Shown piece after piece: positions 1 to 8,815 of a stretch of 64,000 nt of DNA. The number at the start of each line of letters is the position of its first letter. The stretch's first letter is position 1. The notes under the pieces were generated by a model. That model made no database searches. It saw only the letters and a program-made list of their open reading frames with translations, and was not told the origin of the DNA. The stretch covers positions 1 through 64,000 of the forward strand of contig CAKUQY010000002.1 of NCBI GenBank assembly GCA_934675585.1. Direction: 5' to 3'. Position numbers and translations under genes: made by a program. The DNA comes from an uncultured Opitutales bacterium. Its GTDB lineage: Bacteria > Verrucomicrobiota > Verrucomicrobiia > Opitutales > UBA953.

Positions 1-95
1 ATCTTAAATGAAGAATAACTCCCAAAATCTTTCCTCTCAAAAAAATCTTCGGTGTCCTTTTTATTTGACGAAATACGGGAACGGCTAAAAATAAA

Positions 96-126
96 TGCGT
101 TCCCGCAAAAAAATCACGGGAACGCA
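96..126 (-). terminator. Terminator of argG made from an inverted pair of the iterated word
   Basis: TGCGTTCCCG (96-105) and CGGGAACGCA (117-126) form a perfect 10-bp stem with an 11-nt loop. On the minus strand the stem is followed by ATTTATTTTT. It lies about 20 bp past the argG stop codon. Confidence 0.75.
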
Positions 127-148
127 CTTTTAGGTTTTCAAAAAAAAC

Positions 149-1384
149 TTATTTCATCAAGTTTTCAGGACCGTTAACCGTTGCATTAACCTTAAGGCGC
201 AAAGCGTTCAAGTGAATGAAGCCCGTTGCATCGTTTTGGTCGTAAGCGTTGGTTGGGTCAGCTTCCATCGTTGCAATTGCCGGATTGTAGAGCGAATTTG
301 GCGACTTGCGGCCAGAAACATAGCAATTGCCCTTGTAGAGCTTAACGCGCACCGTTCCCGTAACATTCTTTTGTGTTTCGGTAACAAATGCTTGCAATGC
401 GAGGCGCTCTGGCGCATACCAAAAACCATTGTAAACGAGTTCTGCATACTTTGGAATGAGCGAATCGCGAAGGTGCATCGTGTCGCGGTCCATCGTGATT
501 GACTCGATTTGACGGTGAGCGAAATACAAAATAGCTCCGCCCGGTGTTTCATAAACGCCACGCGATTTCATACCGACAAAGCGATTTTCAACCATATCCA
601 CGCGGCCGATGCCGTGTTTGCCACCCAAATCGTTCAGCTTGAGCATAATTTCGAGCGGCGTCATTTTCACGCCATCGATTGCTACGCAGTCGCCTTTTAC
701 GAAATCGAGCGTCACGTATTCTGGCGCGTCGGGAGCGTCTTCTGGAGCAACTGAAAGTTTAAACATTTCTTTATTTTCTGGGCAGAACGCGTCAAACCAT
801 GGGTCTTCCATAATGCCGGCTTCATAAGAAATGTGGAGCAAGTTGCGGTCCATCGAATATGGTTTTTTCATACTTGCTTCGACAGGCAAACCTTGTGCTA
901 CGCAATAGTCGATCATTTCTTTACGACCAGGGAATTGCGCACGGAATGAATCGTCGCGCCATGGCGTAATCATCTTAATGTCCGGAGCGAGCGCGGCAAC
1001 AGTGAGTTCAAAACGCACTTGGTCATTGCCTTTGCCTGTCGCGCCGTGAGCGATTGCGTCGCAACCTTCTGCACGCGCAATTTCAACCATGCGTTTTGCA
1101 ATCAAAGGACGCGCAATTGAGGTACCCAAGAAATATTGTCCCTCATAAATCGCATCTGCTTGCATCATTGGGAAGATGAAATCTTTTGCAAATTCTGCGC
1201 GAAGATCGTCGATATAAATCTTTGAAGCACCTGTTTTCTTGGCTTTTTCGTCAAGACCTGCCACTTCTTCTTTTTGACCGACGTCTGCACAGAATGCAAT
1301 CATCTCTGCGTTATATTTTTCCTTGATCCAGGAAAGGAGCACCGAAGTGTCCAAACCTCCAGAATATGCGAGGAGAATTTTCAT
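149..1384 (-). CDS. argG: Argininosuccinate synthase
   Basis: Cytosolic enzyme of arginine biosynthesis that condenses citrulline and aspartate with ATP to argininosuccinate. The N-terminus [14 protein letters not shown] carries the SGGLDTS PP-loop that binds ATP pyrophosphate. Later blocks such as [14 protein letters not shown] and [11 protein letters not shown] are typical of the family. At 411 residues it is close to the usual 400. The start is an ATG with A/T-rich sequence upstream and no clear ribosome-binding site. It contains only about one copy of the iterated word, unlike its neighbours. No other arginine gene is in the window, so it appears monocistronic, with its own hairpin terminator at 96-126. 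Confidence 0.97.
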   Translation of the reverse strand: MKILLAYSGGLDTSVLLSWIKEKYNAEMIAFCADVGQKEEVAGLDEKAKKTGASKIYIDDLRAEFAKDFIFPMMQADAIYEGQYFLGTSIARPLIAKRMVEIARAEGCDAIAHGATGKGNDQVRFELTVAALAPDIKMITPWRDDSFRAQFPGRKEMIDYCVAQGLPVEASMKKPYSMDRNLLHISYEAGIMEDPWFDAFCPENKEMFKLSVAPEDAPDAPEYVTLDFVKGDCVAIDGVKMTPLEIMLKLNDLGGKHGIGRVDMVENRFVGMKSRGVYETPGGAILYFAHRQIESITMDRDTMHLRDSLIPKYAELVYNGFWYAPERLALQAFVTETQKNVTGTVRVKLYKGNCYVSGRKSPNSLYNPAIATMEADPTNAYDQNDATGFIHLNALRLKVNATVNGPENLMK

Positions 1385-1470
1385 AATTTTTATGATTTTT
1401 AGTTTGTGTTTAACTAAATAGATATTTTGAGATTAACGCGCAATTTTTTCAAGCATAATTCGCGGGAACG

Positions 1471-2256
1471 CTAAATTCTTGGCACCGCGGCGAGCAAACG
1501 CTGTGTGTATTCGTGTTGCGGATGATAAAAAACGTCCGCGGGAACGCCCTTTTCGACAATTTCTCCATGACACATCACCGCGACTTGATGCGAAAGTTCT
1601 TTAACAACCGCCAAATCATGTCCCACAAAAAGATAAGCAATACCAAGTTGCGCTTGCAAACGTTTTAACAAATTGATAATTTGCGCTTGCACCGAAACGT
1701 CAAGCGCGGAAACTGGCTCGTCGCAAATTATTAATTCCGCCTGCGTTGCCAAAGCGCGCGCAATTGCGATACGCTGACGTTGCCCGCCCGAAAATTCGTG
1801 AGGAAACCGCTGCGCCATCGCCACAGGCAATTCAACCATTTCAAGCAATTCTGCCACACGATTTTGGCGGGAACGCTTGTTCATTTCAGGAAAATGAATT
1901 TCCAAAGGTTCACTCAAAATTGCCGCAATTGTTTGACGTGGATTCAGCGATGCGTCAGGATTTTGAAAAACCATTTGAACGCGTTTGCGCAGATTCAGCG
2001 GCATTCGCGCCGAATAATTTGTAACCTCGTCTTCGCCGTAAAAAATCGTTCCCGCAACGATCGACTGCAAGCGCATAATCGCGCGCGCGAGCGTCGATTT
2101 GCCACTCCCGCTCTCGCCGACCAAGCCCAAAGTTTGCCCGCGTTCGATTGTGATTGAAACATTTTTGAGCGCTTGAAATTTTTCTGCGTGCGCAAAAAAA
2201 CCGTTCCCGCGACGCGCAAACTCGACAACGATATTATTTACCGTCAAAATAGACAT
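1471..2256 (-). CDS. Oligopeptide/dipeptide-type ABC transporter ATP-binding protein
   Basis: Cytoplasmic ATPase of the OppF/DppF group, which powers uptake of peptides or similar solutes. Walker A is GESGSGKST near residue 48, the signature is SGGQRQRIAIARAL near residue 157, and Walker B is LIICDEPVSALD, followed by the H-loop region FVGHDLAVV. The 261-residue length is short for OppF (about 300-330), so the C-terminal peptide-transporter extension is abbreviated. No permease or binding-protein gene adjoins it. The preceding gene on this strand is a putative outer-membrane protein only 3 bp upstream, suggesting co-transcription with plsX and that gene. The exact substrate cannot be read from the sequence. 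Confidence 0.88.
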   Translation of the reverse strand: MSILTVNNIVVEFARRGNGFFAHAEKFQALKNVSITIERGQTLGLVGESGSGKSTLARAIMRLQSIVAGTIFYGEDEVTNYSARMPLNLRKRVQMVFQNPDASLNPRQTIAAILSEPLEIHFPEMNKRSRQNRVAELLEMVELPVAMAQRFPHEFSGGQRQRIAIARALATQAELIICDEPVSALDVSVQAQIINLLKRLQAQLGIAYLFVGHDLAVVKELSHQVAVMCHGEIVEKGVPADVFYHPQHEYTQRLLAAVPRI

Positions 2257-2259
2257 TTT

Positions 2260-3153
2260 TTAAAATTTAAATCCTGACTTGATCGCGAACGCAATTGTTG
2301 GGTCAGTTGTAAATTCAGTCGCGTCTTGTTCATGCCCGCGTTCCCAGCGACGATAACGTTGCCAAGCGAGCACAGAAATCGTTCCCGCGACATAAAAGCG
2401 TTTCGTCAAATAATATTCCAATTTAAAATCGACGGGAATCCAATCCGTTTGCCAGCCCACGCGTTTTTCGATTTGAAACACGCCCAATTCGTAAGACGCT
2501 TTGCAAGAAAATTGCCAGCGTTCTTCTTTGTCAATTTTCCAAATTAATTCCACACCATTTGAAACATTCAATTTCAAATTGTCCGCCAAATTCCAATTAA
2601 CCACGAGTGCAGGCAAGTAATACATGCGTTCCCGCAAAGGCGAATAAATCGTTACCGCGCCGAGCCACACAAATTCATCGCGCGAAAAATATTGTTTTGC
2701 GCCCAAACCCAGCGTAAACGTTAAACCATGCGAAAATGCCGTCGTGTCAGCCGCGTTTAATTCAAGAGAAGCCGTTCCCGCCACAGCGCGCCCTTGCGAA
2801 TGGTCATAAACATATTCTTGCCAAGTAAAAAACGAAGCTTTATCAACCGCAGAAAACGGTGCGGGAACATCCGAAAAATGATAATTCACACGCGCAAAAC
2901 CTAATTCCAAAATTGAAATATAAGTTTCACTTGGATTCAAATAAAAAACACCCGCTTCTGCTGAAAGGCTCGATTTTGAAATTTTGCCGCCATGACGAAT
3001 ACTCGCGGGAACGCTTTGAAACGCCCCCAAGCTTGTTCCCGTCTTCGCTTCAAACAACAATTCTCTGAAAAAATCTAATTCATCCGCTTGTGTTAACGGA
3101 GCCGCCAACAGCGTTCCCGCCAACAAAATCAGCTTAAATCGATTGCTCTTCAT
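2260..3153 (-). CDS. Putative outer-membrane beta-barrel protein
   Basis: I do not recognise a named family. The N-terminus MKSNRFKLILLAGTLLAAPLTQA is a signal peptide with likely cleavage after TQA. The rest alternates short amphipathic strands rich in Tyr, Trp and Phe and ends in phenylalanine (SGFKF), a hallmark of outer-membrane barrels inserted by BamA. I chose the ATG at 3153, which gives a standard signal peptide; an ATG at 3162 or a TTG at 3165 are alternatives. The start overlaps the end of plsX by about 20 bp, and the downstream ABC ATPase begins 3 bp after its stop, so the genes are probably one transcript. A link with lipid or peptide metabolism is only inferred from position. Confidence 0.6.
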   Translation of the reverse strand: MKSNRFKLILLAGTLLAAPLTQADELDFFRELLFEAKTGTSLGAFQSVPASIRHGGKISKSSLSAEAGVFYLNPSETYISILELGFARVNYHFSDVPAPFSAVDKASFFTWQEYVYDHSQGRAVAGTASLELNAADTTAFSHGLTFTLGLGAKQYFSRDEFVWLGAVTIYSPLRERMYYLPALVVNWNLADNLKLNVSNGVELIWKIDKEERWQFSCKASYELGVFQIEKRVGWQTDWIPVDFKLEYYLTKRFYVAGTISVLAWQRYRRWERGHEQDATEFTTDPTIAFAIKSGFKF

Positions 3154-4204
3154 TAAATTCATCAATAATAGAATTCACTTCCTGCAAAGCCGCGGGAGCG
3201 CGATCCATAATTCCCGTCGCCAGCGCGCGTTTTGCCATTAAAATTGCCGAAGCGATTGCGTGGCGATTACTCGAGCCGTGCGCTTTGAGCACCATTCCGC
3301 TCAAGCCCAACAACGGCGCGCCACCAAAACGTTCTGGACGCAACTGCGCTTTCAACCCTTTCAACAACGAAATCATCATCAAAACTGCCGCAATGTAAAG
3401 CGGATTTCGTTTAACACGACTCGAAACAATGTCTTTGAGCATGTGTACAAGACCTTCAATCGATTTCAAAACAATGTTGCCCGTAAAACCATCGCAAACA
3501 ATGACATCGACATCGCCCTGGAAAATATCAAAACCTTCAATCGGTCCCGCATAAGTAAATGTGTCCACTTTTTTAACAATTTCTTTCATGTACGCATTTG
3601 CCTTGTTGATGCGTTCACCGCCCTTGCCTTCTTCGGTGCCAACCGTCAGCAAACCAACACTCGGCTTTTCAACACCCAACAAACCATTGGCATAAAGCGC
3701 ACCCAAAACACCATTGTGAATCAATTGCTCAGCCGACGTTTCAGGATTTGCCCCCACATCAACCACAATCGTGTAGCCACGTTTACGAGGCATAATCGCC
3801 GTCAATGCTGGACGCTGACAACCTTGCAACATACGCAATTTAATCGTTCCCGCACCCACAAGCACCTTGGTATTGCCCGTCGAAACAACAGCATCCACTT
3901 CGCCTGCCTTCAACATTTCAAAACACTTAATCATCGAAGCATACTTCTTCGATTTAAGCGCTTGCATCGGCTTGTCTGTCATCAAAATCGCATCTGGCGC
4001 ATGAACAATCGTCACTTGCGGATGATTTTCAATACCCGCCGCACGCATGCGTGGACGAATCACGGGCTCTTGACCTACCACAAAAAGATGGTCGCCCGCA
4101 CTAATCTGCGGCAAAACCAAAGCCACCGCGTGAACAACTTCACCCGGTCCCTTGTCGCCACCCATGCAATCGACTGCTAAACGAAATGATTTTTCTTCTG
4201 CCAT
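3134..4204 (-). CDS. plsX: Phosphate acyltransferase PlsX
   Basis: Makes acyl-phosphate from acyl-ACP, the first step of the PlsX/PlsY route to phosphatidic acid. It acts peripherally at the inner membrane. The N-terminal VDCMGGDKGP block is diagnostic, and VSTGNTKVLVG and VCDGFTGNIVLK are conserved family blocks. It is 356 residues from the ATG at 4204 (a GTG at 4207 is possible). It sits downstream of rpmF, the widely conserved rpmF-plsX order that couples ribosomal protein and membrane lipid synthesis. Usual fab genes do not follow; instead an outer-membrane protein gene overlaps its 3' end. The antisense strand here has a long open frame that is a shadow of this gene. Confidence 0.96.
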   Translation of the reverse strand: MAEEKSFRLAVDCMGGDKGPGEVVHAVALVLPQISAGDHLFVVGQEPVIRPRMRAAGIENHPQVTIVHAPDAILMTDKPMQALKSKKYASMIKCFEMLKAGEVDAVVSTGNTKVLVGAGTIKLRMLQGCQRPALTAIMPRKRGYTIVVDVGANPETSAEQLIHNGVLGALYANGLLGVEKPSVGLLTVGTEEGKGGERINKANAYMKEIVKKVDTFTYAGPIEGFDIFQGDVDVIVCDGFTGNIVLKSIEGLVHMLKDIVSSRVKRNPLYIAAVLMMISLLKGLKAQLRPERFGGAPLLGLSGMVLKAHGSSNRHAIASAILMAKRALATGIMDRAPAALQEVNSIIDEFNEEQSI

Positions 4205-4313
4205 CACTTTTTAAGAAGTAAAAAATTAATCGACAATCGCATAAAAACGAAAATGTCACTAACTCCATATTAAAGAGTAGTGACATTAATTCGCAAGATT
4301 AAAAGCGCGAATC

Positions 4314-4487
4314 TTATTCGACTTCAATCACTTTGCGACCGCGATATTCACCCGTAACAGGGTTAACACGGTGCGAAAGGCAAGCTGAACCATCTTTCGC
4401 TTTTGCGAGAGTTGGAGCTTTGTATTGGTTTGCACCACGGCGAAGAGCCGAGCGACGTTTTGATTGCTTACGTTTTGGTTGTCCCAT
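4314..4487 (-). CDS. rpmF: 50S ribosomal protein L32
   Basis: The 57-residue product starts MGQPKRKQSKRRSALRRGAN and ends GRKVIEVE. The N-terminal basic block, shaped like the family's PKRKTSKSR motif, identifies bL32, a small component of the large ribosomal subunit. Only one cysteine (in SACLSHR) is visible, so this is the form without the zinc ribbon. It lies about 110 bp upstream of plsX in the conserved rpmF-plsX order. A good sigma-70-like promoter precedes it at 4529-4557, giving a leader of about 35 nt without a clear Shine-Dalgarno sequence. Confidence 0.95.
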   Translation of the reverse strand: MGQPKRKQSKRRSALRRGANQYKAPTLAKAKDGSACLSHRVNPVTGEYRGRKVIEVE

Positions 4488-4528
4488 GACTTTTAAAAGT
4501 TTGAGTTAATTTGTTAAATGTTTTTACT

Positions 4529-4557
4529 ATTTTGCACTTTTGTTAAAAGATAGTCAA
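4529..4557 (-). promoter_or_regulatory. Predicted promoter of rpmF-plsX
   Basis: Minus strand: TTGACT (4557-4552), 17-bp spacer, CAAAAT (4534-4529). The -35 matches the consensus at 5 of 6 positions and the -10 at 4 of 6. The predicted start lies about 35 nt upstream of the rpmF ATG. Confidence 0.6.
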
Positions 4558-4659
4558 GCACTTTTTTGCCAACAAAAAATTCACCCCACATTCCAAACCC
4601 GCGGGAACGTCCACAAAATAAAAACTTGCCATCGTTTTTTTTTTTGACATTTTGAAATT

Positions 4660-5734
4660 ATGGCAAAAAACGAAAAAACTCAAACTCTACACGCTCCCGC
4701 GGGAACGCAAAAATCAACCGAACTCTTCGACACCATCGCATGGCTGAGGGCGTTTTTAAGCGCGGGAGTTGTCGCAATTCATGTACATTATTTTGATTCT
4801 GCGCAAATCGGTGCTAAAAATTTCTATGATTTCTATCATCTTTTTGCTAACGTTTGCGTTCCCGCATTTTTCTTTATTAGCGGTTGTTTATTTTTTCGCG
4901 GGAACGCCTTTTCTACTGCAATTTACATCGACAAACTAAAAAAAACGTTCCCGCAGCTTACTTTTGCCTTACATTTTATTTAATTATTTTGCAATGGCTG
5001 TTTGGGCGATTTTAATTTTCGGTTTCGGACTACACACAAATACAAGCTCTTTTGAAGGTATGACCGTTTTCGATTATCTCGGCATTACAAAATCTTATGC
5101 CGCGCTTTGGTTTGTAAACAATCTCATCATTCTCGCAATTATTTCTCCACTCATTTATTGGGCTATCAAAAAAATGGGCATTGTGTTTTTAATTCTTGCG
5201 GGAACCTATCTCGTTTCCCCAAAACCATTTGGCGGACTTGAATTTCTCGGTGGCGTTGGCATTTTTTGGTTTTCGCTTGGAGCGTTTGTTTCTCTCAATA
5301 AAATTGATTTTATTCACGCAATTAAAAATCTAAACAAATGGATTTTGCTATTAATTTGGGCACTTTTCACAACATTTTATTTTATTTATCCCAACGAAAT
5401 TTTAGCAGGAAGAACCATTGGAATCGCAATTGGAATTGTCGTCTGTTTTACTTGGGCAAATTATCTCTCAAATCACTTTGGCGTTCCCGCTTGGGTAAAA
5501 TATCTTGCAGGAGCATCGATGTTTATTTACTGCGTTCACGACTTAATTCCCAAATTATTTTTCGATATAATTTTCAAATACCTCTACGCAAATTTTTTAC
5601 CACACAATTCATTAAGCGCGGGAACAATTATTGTTCTTGAATTTATTTGTATGTATCTTTCCTCCCTCGCGATTTATGCGGTTTTGAAAAAAGCGTTCCC
5701 GCGGGTATGTGCAATTCTTTGTGGCGGGAGATAA
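4660..5734 (+). pseudogene. Membrane acyltransferase (acyltransferase-3 family), frameshifted at an A8 run
   Basis: Two overlapping frames (4660-4983 and 4964-5734) together encode one acyltransferase-3/OafA-like membrane protein that O-acetylates surface glycans or similar. The first frame has the family start DTIAWLRAFLSAGVVAIHVHY with the catalytic-type histidine, then CVPAFFFISG. The second resumes with LLLPYILFNYFAMAVW and carries about eight further membrane segments. The join falls at the A8 run 4938-4945: with one A fewer (or two more) the frame would read KLKK-RSRS-LLLPY, the expected sequence. This may be a real null allele, slipped-strand phase variation or a sequencing error. An intact relative lies at 22089-23354. 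The flanking genes do not suggest a substrate. Confidence 0.8.
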
Positions 5735-5796
5735 AAATTTAATTTTCAAAAATTCGCGCGCGTAGAGATTCATCTTCGCGCGCGCGTTCATTATTC

Positions 5797-5825
5797 TTTA
5801 AAAGCCCAAATGCTTTTGTTATAAT
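5797..5825 (+). promoter_or_regulatory. Predicted promoter of the APE-like operon
   Basis: TTTAAA (5797-5802), 17-bp spacer, TATAAT (5820-5825). A perfect -10 ends only 9 bp before the ATG at 5835, so the mRNA would be leaderless or nearly so. Just upstream (about 5755-5786) is a GC-repeat inverted sequence, CGCGCGCG on both arms, that may terminate the upstream gene. Confidence 0.5.
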
Positions 5826-5834
5826 CGAAAGCAA

Positions 5835-6554
5835 ATGTCAATTTTTCTGCGGTTCATTTATTATTTTTTGATTTTTTGCGCGTGCGCGGGAACGTGTGCG
5901 TGTTTAAATTTTTCTACAACACCGCAAAAAATTGCTGTCGATTTTTTAGATTACGCGCCGCCTGTCGCGGGAACGCAAATTTTTAAGCACCAAATTTCCG
6001 CTCAATACAACAACGACAAAGACTCTGGCGTTTACACGGGAATTGTCAAATGGGATGCCCGCGCGCTAACGCTGATTGCGACGAGCGATTTGGGACGCCT
6101 TTGCAAAATTGTTTTACACGCCGACGGGAACGCCGAACAAGCCAGCGCAGCATTTTTGCCCGCCGAAGCCAAACAAAATCTTCATTTTGCCTTGCGCGAT
6201 TTTCAATTTATTTTTTATTCTGTCGCACAAATTAACGCGTCAAAAAATTATCGAGCGGTAGAAAGTGTAGGGTGGAGTGTGGAGAGTGGAGAGCGGAGAG
6301 TGGAGAGTTTTGAAAATTCCATTCCTGTGAACGCAAATAAAAACCTATTAAAACCTACTCAACCTACGGAGATTTCCCATTCCGTTCCCGCCCATTCCGT
6401 TCCCGCGACATTTCGTTCCCGCCAAATTTTTGAAAATGGCGAATTGCTTTTAACAATAGAATACGTTCCCGCCGACGCGCCGCTCGCGCAACAAACGATC
6501 CACGTTCAATGTCCAAAATGGCGCTACAATTACACGCTCACACCACTTCAATAA
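5835..6554 (+). CDS. DUF3261-type lipoprotein of an aryl-polyene-like cluster
   Basis: Probable outer-membrane or periplasmic lipoprotein. The N-terminus MSIFLRFIYYFLIFCACAGTCACL is a signal peptide with lipobox-like cysteines. The body (DYAPPVAGTQIFKHQISAQY, ALTLIATSDLGRLCKIVLH, then a C-terminal IEYVPADAPLAQQTIHVQ) resembles the DUF3261 lipoproteins that accompany MMPL exporters in aryl-polyene clusters. Residues about 142-195 look like an inserted stretch: tandem GTGGAGA units, then CCTATTAAAACCTACTCAACC-type DNA. A similar insert is in the acyltransferase at 8816-9853. The next gene starts 3 bp after the stop. Its function is probably in pigment-lipid transport to the outer membrane, inferred from context. 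Confidence 0.7.
   Translation: MSIFLRFIYYFLIFCACAGTCACLNFSTTPQKIAVDFLDYAPPVAGTQIFKHQISAQYNNDKDSGVYTGIVKWDARALTLIATSDLGRLCKIVLHADGNAEQASAAFLPAEAKQNLHFALRDFQFIFYSVAQINASKNYRAVESVGWSVESGERRVESFENSIPVNANKNLLKPTQPTEISHSVPAHSVPATFRSRQIFENGELLLTIEYVPADAPLAQQTIHVQCPKWRYNYTLTPLQ
6261..6420 (+). repeat. In-frame repeat insert within the DUF3261 gene
   Basis: A run of GTGGAGA-like units (6270-6308) is followed by CCTATTAAAACCTACTCAACC and ATTCCGTTCCCGCCCATTCC. The same order of elements occurs at 9622-9740 inside another gene of this operon, and shorter relatives (CTATTGAACCTACGG) occur in intergenic repeats near 27250 and 45640. Both coding copies keep the reading frame open. Confidence 0.7.
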
Positions 6555-6557
6555 TTT

Positions 6558-7736
6558 ATGAAATATTATCTCTCACAGCCCGCCGTTATCACCGCTCAAG
6601 CTTGTTCTTGCCAAGCACTCGCCGATCGTCTTTTGCACGGGAACGCCTTGCCGCTTTCTACGACAACTTGTGGCGAAAAAATTGCTCCCACGGGCTTGGT
6701 CACAGAACCGCTACCAAACATTGAGAACCCAGAATTTAACACGCGCATCAACCAACTCATCAAAGCCGCGTTCCCGCAACTCGCCGAAAATCTCGCATTC
6801 ATCAAATCGCAATTTTCGAGCAAGCGCATCGGCGTAGTTTTGGGAACAAGCAACACGGGCGTGCGCGAAATCGAAACACAAGTTAAACACAAATACGAAA
6901 ATCCCGACTCGCCCGAAACCATTTGCCTCAGCCAAATGGCGCTTTGCCACCCAACCGATTTTATCAAAGAAACGCTCGCAATCGACGGTCCCGCAATCGC
7001 GATTTCAACCGCGTGCAGCTCGGCAGGAAAAGCTTTTGCCACCGCGCAAGAATTGCTCGACAATGATATTTGCGACGCTGTTATCGTCGGCGGAGCAGAT
7101 TCGTTTTCGCCATTTGTGCAAGGCGGTTTTGATTCGCTTGGCATCATTTCAGAAAACCAAGCGCATCCACTTTCGCGGGAACGCGACGGCATCAACATCG
7201 GCGAAGGCGCTGCGCTTTTTATTTTAACTCGCGAATGTTTGCCCAATAACGATGCGATTCGCTTGCTCGGCGTGGGTGAATCTTCTGACGCGTATCACTT
7301 AACTTCGCCCGATCCCGACGGGAACGGCGCCGCAGAATCAATGCGCGACGCTCTCAAAAAAGCAAAACTCGTTCCCGCGGACATCGACTATCTCAATCTT
7401 CACGGCACGGGAACGCCCGCAAATGATGCAATGGAGTCCAAAGGCGTTGTCGCTGTTTTTGGCGAAAAATTACCACTTTCCAGTTCTTCAAAACCATTTT
7501 TTGGCCACGCACTTGGCGCATCTGGCGCGCTCGAAGCCGCGCTTTGCTGGCTCGCACTTTCTGAAAAATTTAATCCGCAACATCATTTGCCTTATCACAT
7601 CGCGATTAACGCTGCCGATCCTGAAATCCCAACGCTCCCGCGCGTTGAGCCCCAAAAATGCGTTCCCGCCAAAACAATTCTCAGCAATTCATTTGCGTTT
7701 GGCGGCAGCAATGTTTCTGTAATTTTTGGAAAATAA
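6558..7736 (+). CDS. Beta-ketoacyl-ACP synthase (APE KS-like)
   Basis: Thiolase-fold condensing enzyme that extends acyl-ACP chains with malonyl units. The Cys-His-His triad is intact: C153 in STACSSAGKA, H282 in NLHGTGTPAND and H317 in KPFFGHALGASG. At 392 residues it is slightly shorter than FabF (about 412) and resembles the single ketosynthases of aryl-polyene clusters (the role called ApeO in E. coli, from memory). It sits 3 bp after the DUF3261 gene and 1 bp before a dehydratase, an order typical of those clusters. No acyl carrier protein or ketoreductase gene is in the window, so its carrier must be encoded elsewhere or borrowed from fatty-acid synthesis. Confidence 0.9.
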   Translation: MKYYLSQPAVITAQACSCQALADRLLHGNALPLSTTTCGEKIAPTGLVTEPLPNIENPEFNTRINQLIKAAFPQLAENLAFIKSQFSSKRIGVVLGTSNTGVREIETQVKHKYENPDSPETICLSQMALCHPTDFIKETLAIDGPAIAISTACSSAGKAFATAQELLDNDICDAVIVGGADSFSPFVQGGFDSLGIISENQAHPLSRERDGINIGEGAALFILTRECLPNNDAIRLLGVGESSDAYHLTSPDPDGNGAAESMRDALKKAKLVPADIDYLNLHGTGTPANDAMESKGVVAVFGEKLPLSSSSKPFFGHALGASGALEAALCWLALSEKFNPQHHLPYHIAINAADPEIPTLPRVEPQKCVPAKTILSNSFAFGGSNVSVIFGK

Positions 7737-7737
7737 A

Positions 7738-8211
7738 ATGAAAAAATATTCGCTCGAAGAATTGCTCCCGCATCGCGCGCCCATGATTCTCGTCAATGGC
7801 GTCGAATCTTATAATTTTGAAGAAAAAATGCTCGTCGCGGGAACGCAATTTGACGAGCAATCAATCTTTTACGTTCCCGCGCAAAATGGCGTTCCCGCCT
7901 ACGTTGGCATTGAATTGATGGCGCAAACGGTCGGACTGCTTTCTGGAATTTTTGCGCGCGAAATCGAAAACCACACGCCGCGCATTGGATTTTTACTTGG
8001 CTCGCGCAGTTACAAAAACTACATTGAAAAATTTGAACTTCACCAAAAATACAAAATCACCGCGCAACAAATTTTCTTTCAAGATGGTTTTGGTAAAATT
8101 ATTTGCACAATTCACGACACCGCGGGAACGCTCGCCGCTGAAGCCGAGCTCAACGTTTACCGTACGCAATCGGACAGCGTTGAAGAGGCGCTCTCACTCT
8201 TAAATAATTAA
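7738..8211 (+). CDS. Hotdog-fold 3-hydroxyacyl-ACP dehydratase (APE type)
   Basis: Predicted dehydratase that removes water from 3-hydroxyacyl-ACP to make the conjugated double bonds of a polyene. The N-terminal LLPHRAPMILVNG carries the conserved His and the hotdog opening of the FabZ/FabA-like ApeP group. YVGIELMAQTVGLLSG forms the central helix. The protein is 157 residues from the ATG at 7738; an in-frame TTG at 7726 would overlap the ketosynthase and is unlikely. It starts 1 bp after the ketosynthase stop, so translation is probably coupled. Its function is well supported by the combination of fold and neighbours, but the substrate is inferred. Confidence 0.85.
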   Translation: MKKYSLEELLPHRAPMILVNGVESYNFEEKMLVAGTQFDEQSIFYVPAQNGVPAYVGIELMAQTVGLLSGIFAREIENHTPRIGFLLGSRSYKNYIEKFELHQKYKITAQQIFFQDGFGKIICTIHDTAGTLAAEAELNVYRTQSDSVEEALSLLNN

Positions 8212-8215
8212 TTTT

Positions 8216-8638
8216 ATGACAAATCCCGAAATCACCATTTCGCTCACCGCCGAATTTTACGACCTCGACCCAATGAACATCGTTTGGCACGGCAATTATG
8301 TCAAATATTTTGAAGCTGCCCGCTGCGCATTTCTCGACAAAATCGACTTTTCTTACGCGCACATGGCTGAAAATCAATACGCGTTCCCGGTTGTAAAAAT
8401 GAATGTCAAATACATCAAACCCGTGCATTTTCGCCAAAAAATTTTTGTTACCGCGCGTTTGGTTGATGCAGAAAATTTTTTGCGATTTAAATTTTTTGTC
8501 AAAGACGAAAACGGACAATTATTAACCACCGGCGACGTTTCTCAAATCTGCATCGATTTGCGTTCCCGCGAAACGCTTTTCGCGCTCCCGCAAGTTTTCC
8601 GCGACCACGTCAACCGCGCGTTCCCGCCACAAAGTTAA
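8216..8638 (+). CDS. 4-hydroxybenzoyl-CoA-type acyl thioesterase
   Basis: Hotdog thioesterase that would release the finished acyl chain or remove stalled intermediates from a carrier. The motif LDPMNIVWHGNYVKYFEAAR near residue 17 is the 4HBT signature, with the catalytic Asp and the H-x-N-Y block. The 140-residue length is typical. It follows the dehydratase by 4 bp and corresponds to the thioesterase of aryl-polyene clusters (ApeK role, from memory). After it comes a 177-bp gap containing degenerate CTGTGAAATCTGTG-type repeats and a copy of the iterated word, where a weak transcription boundary could lie. Confidence 0.88.
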   Translation: MTNPEITISLTAEFYDLDPMNIVWHGNYVKYFEAARCAFLDKIDFSYAHMAENQYAFPVVKMNVKYIKPVHFRQKIFVTARLVDAENFLRFKFFVKDENGQLLTTGDVSQICIDLRSRETLFALPQVFRDHVNRAFPPQS

Positions 8639-8815
8639 AAGTTAAAATCAAAGTTAGCAATTAAACCCAAAAAAATCTCTGTGAAATTTGCATAAAAATC
8701 TGTGAAATCTGTGCTAAAAATCTCATCCCTCCCGCGTTCCCGCAAACTCAAAAATCATTCGTAAAATTCGTGGTTAAAAAAAAATATCCAACCATCCAAC
8801 CTTTCAAAATTTAAA

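Noticed and set aside
3260..4180. Long open frame antisense to plsX
   Set aside because: It is composed of low-similarity Arg/His/Asn-rich sequence with no family motifs and mirrors plsX codon structure; plsX is certain.
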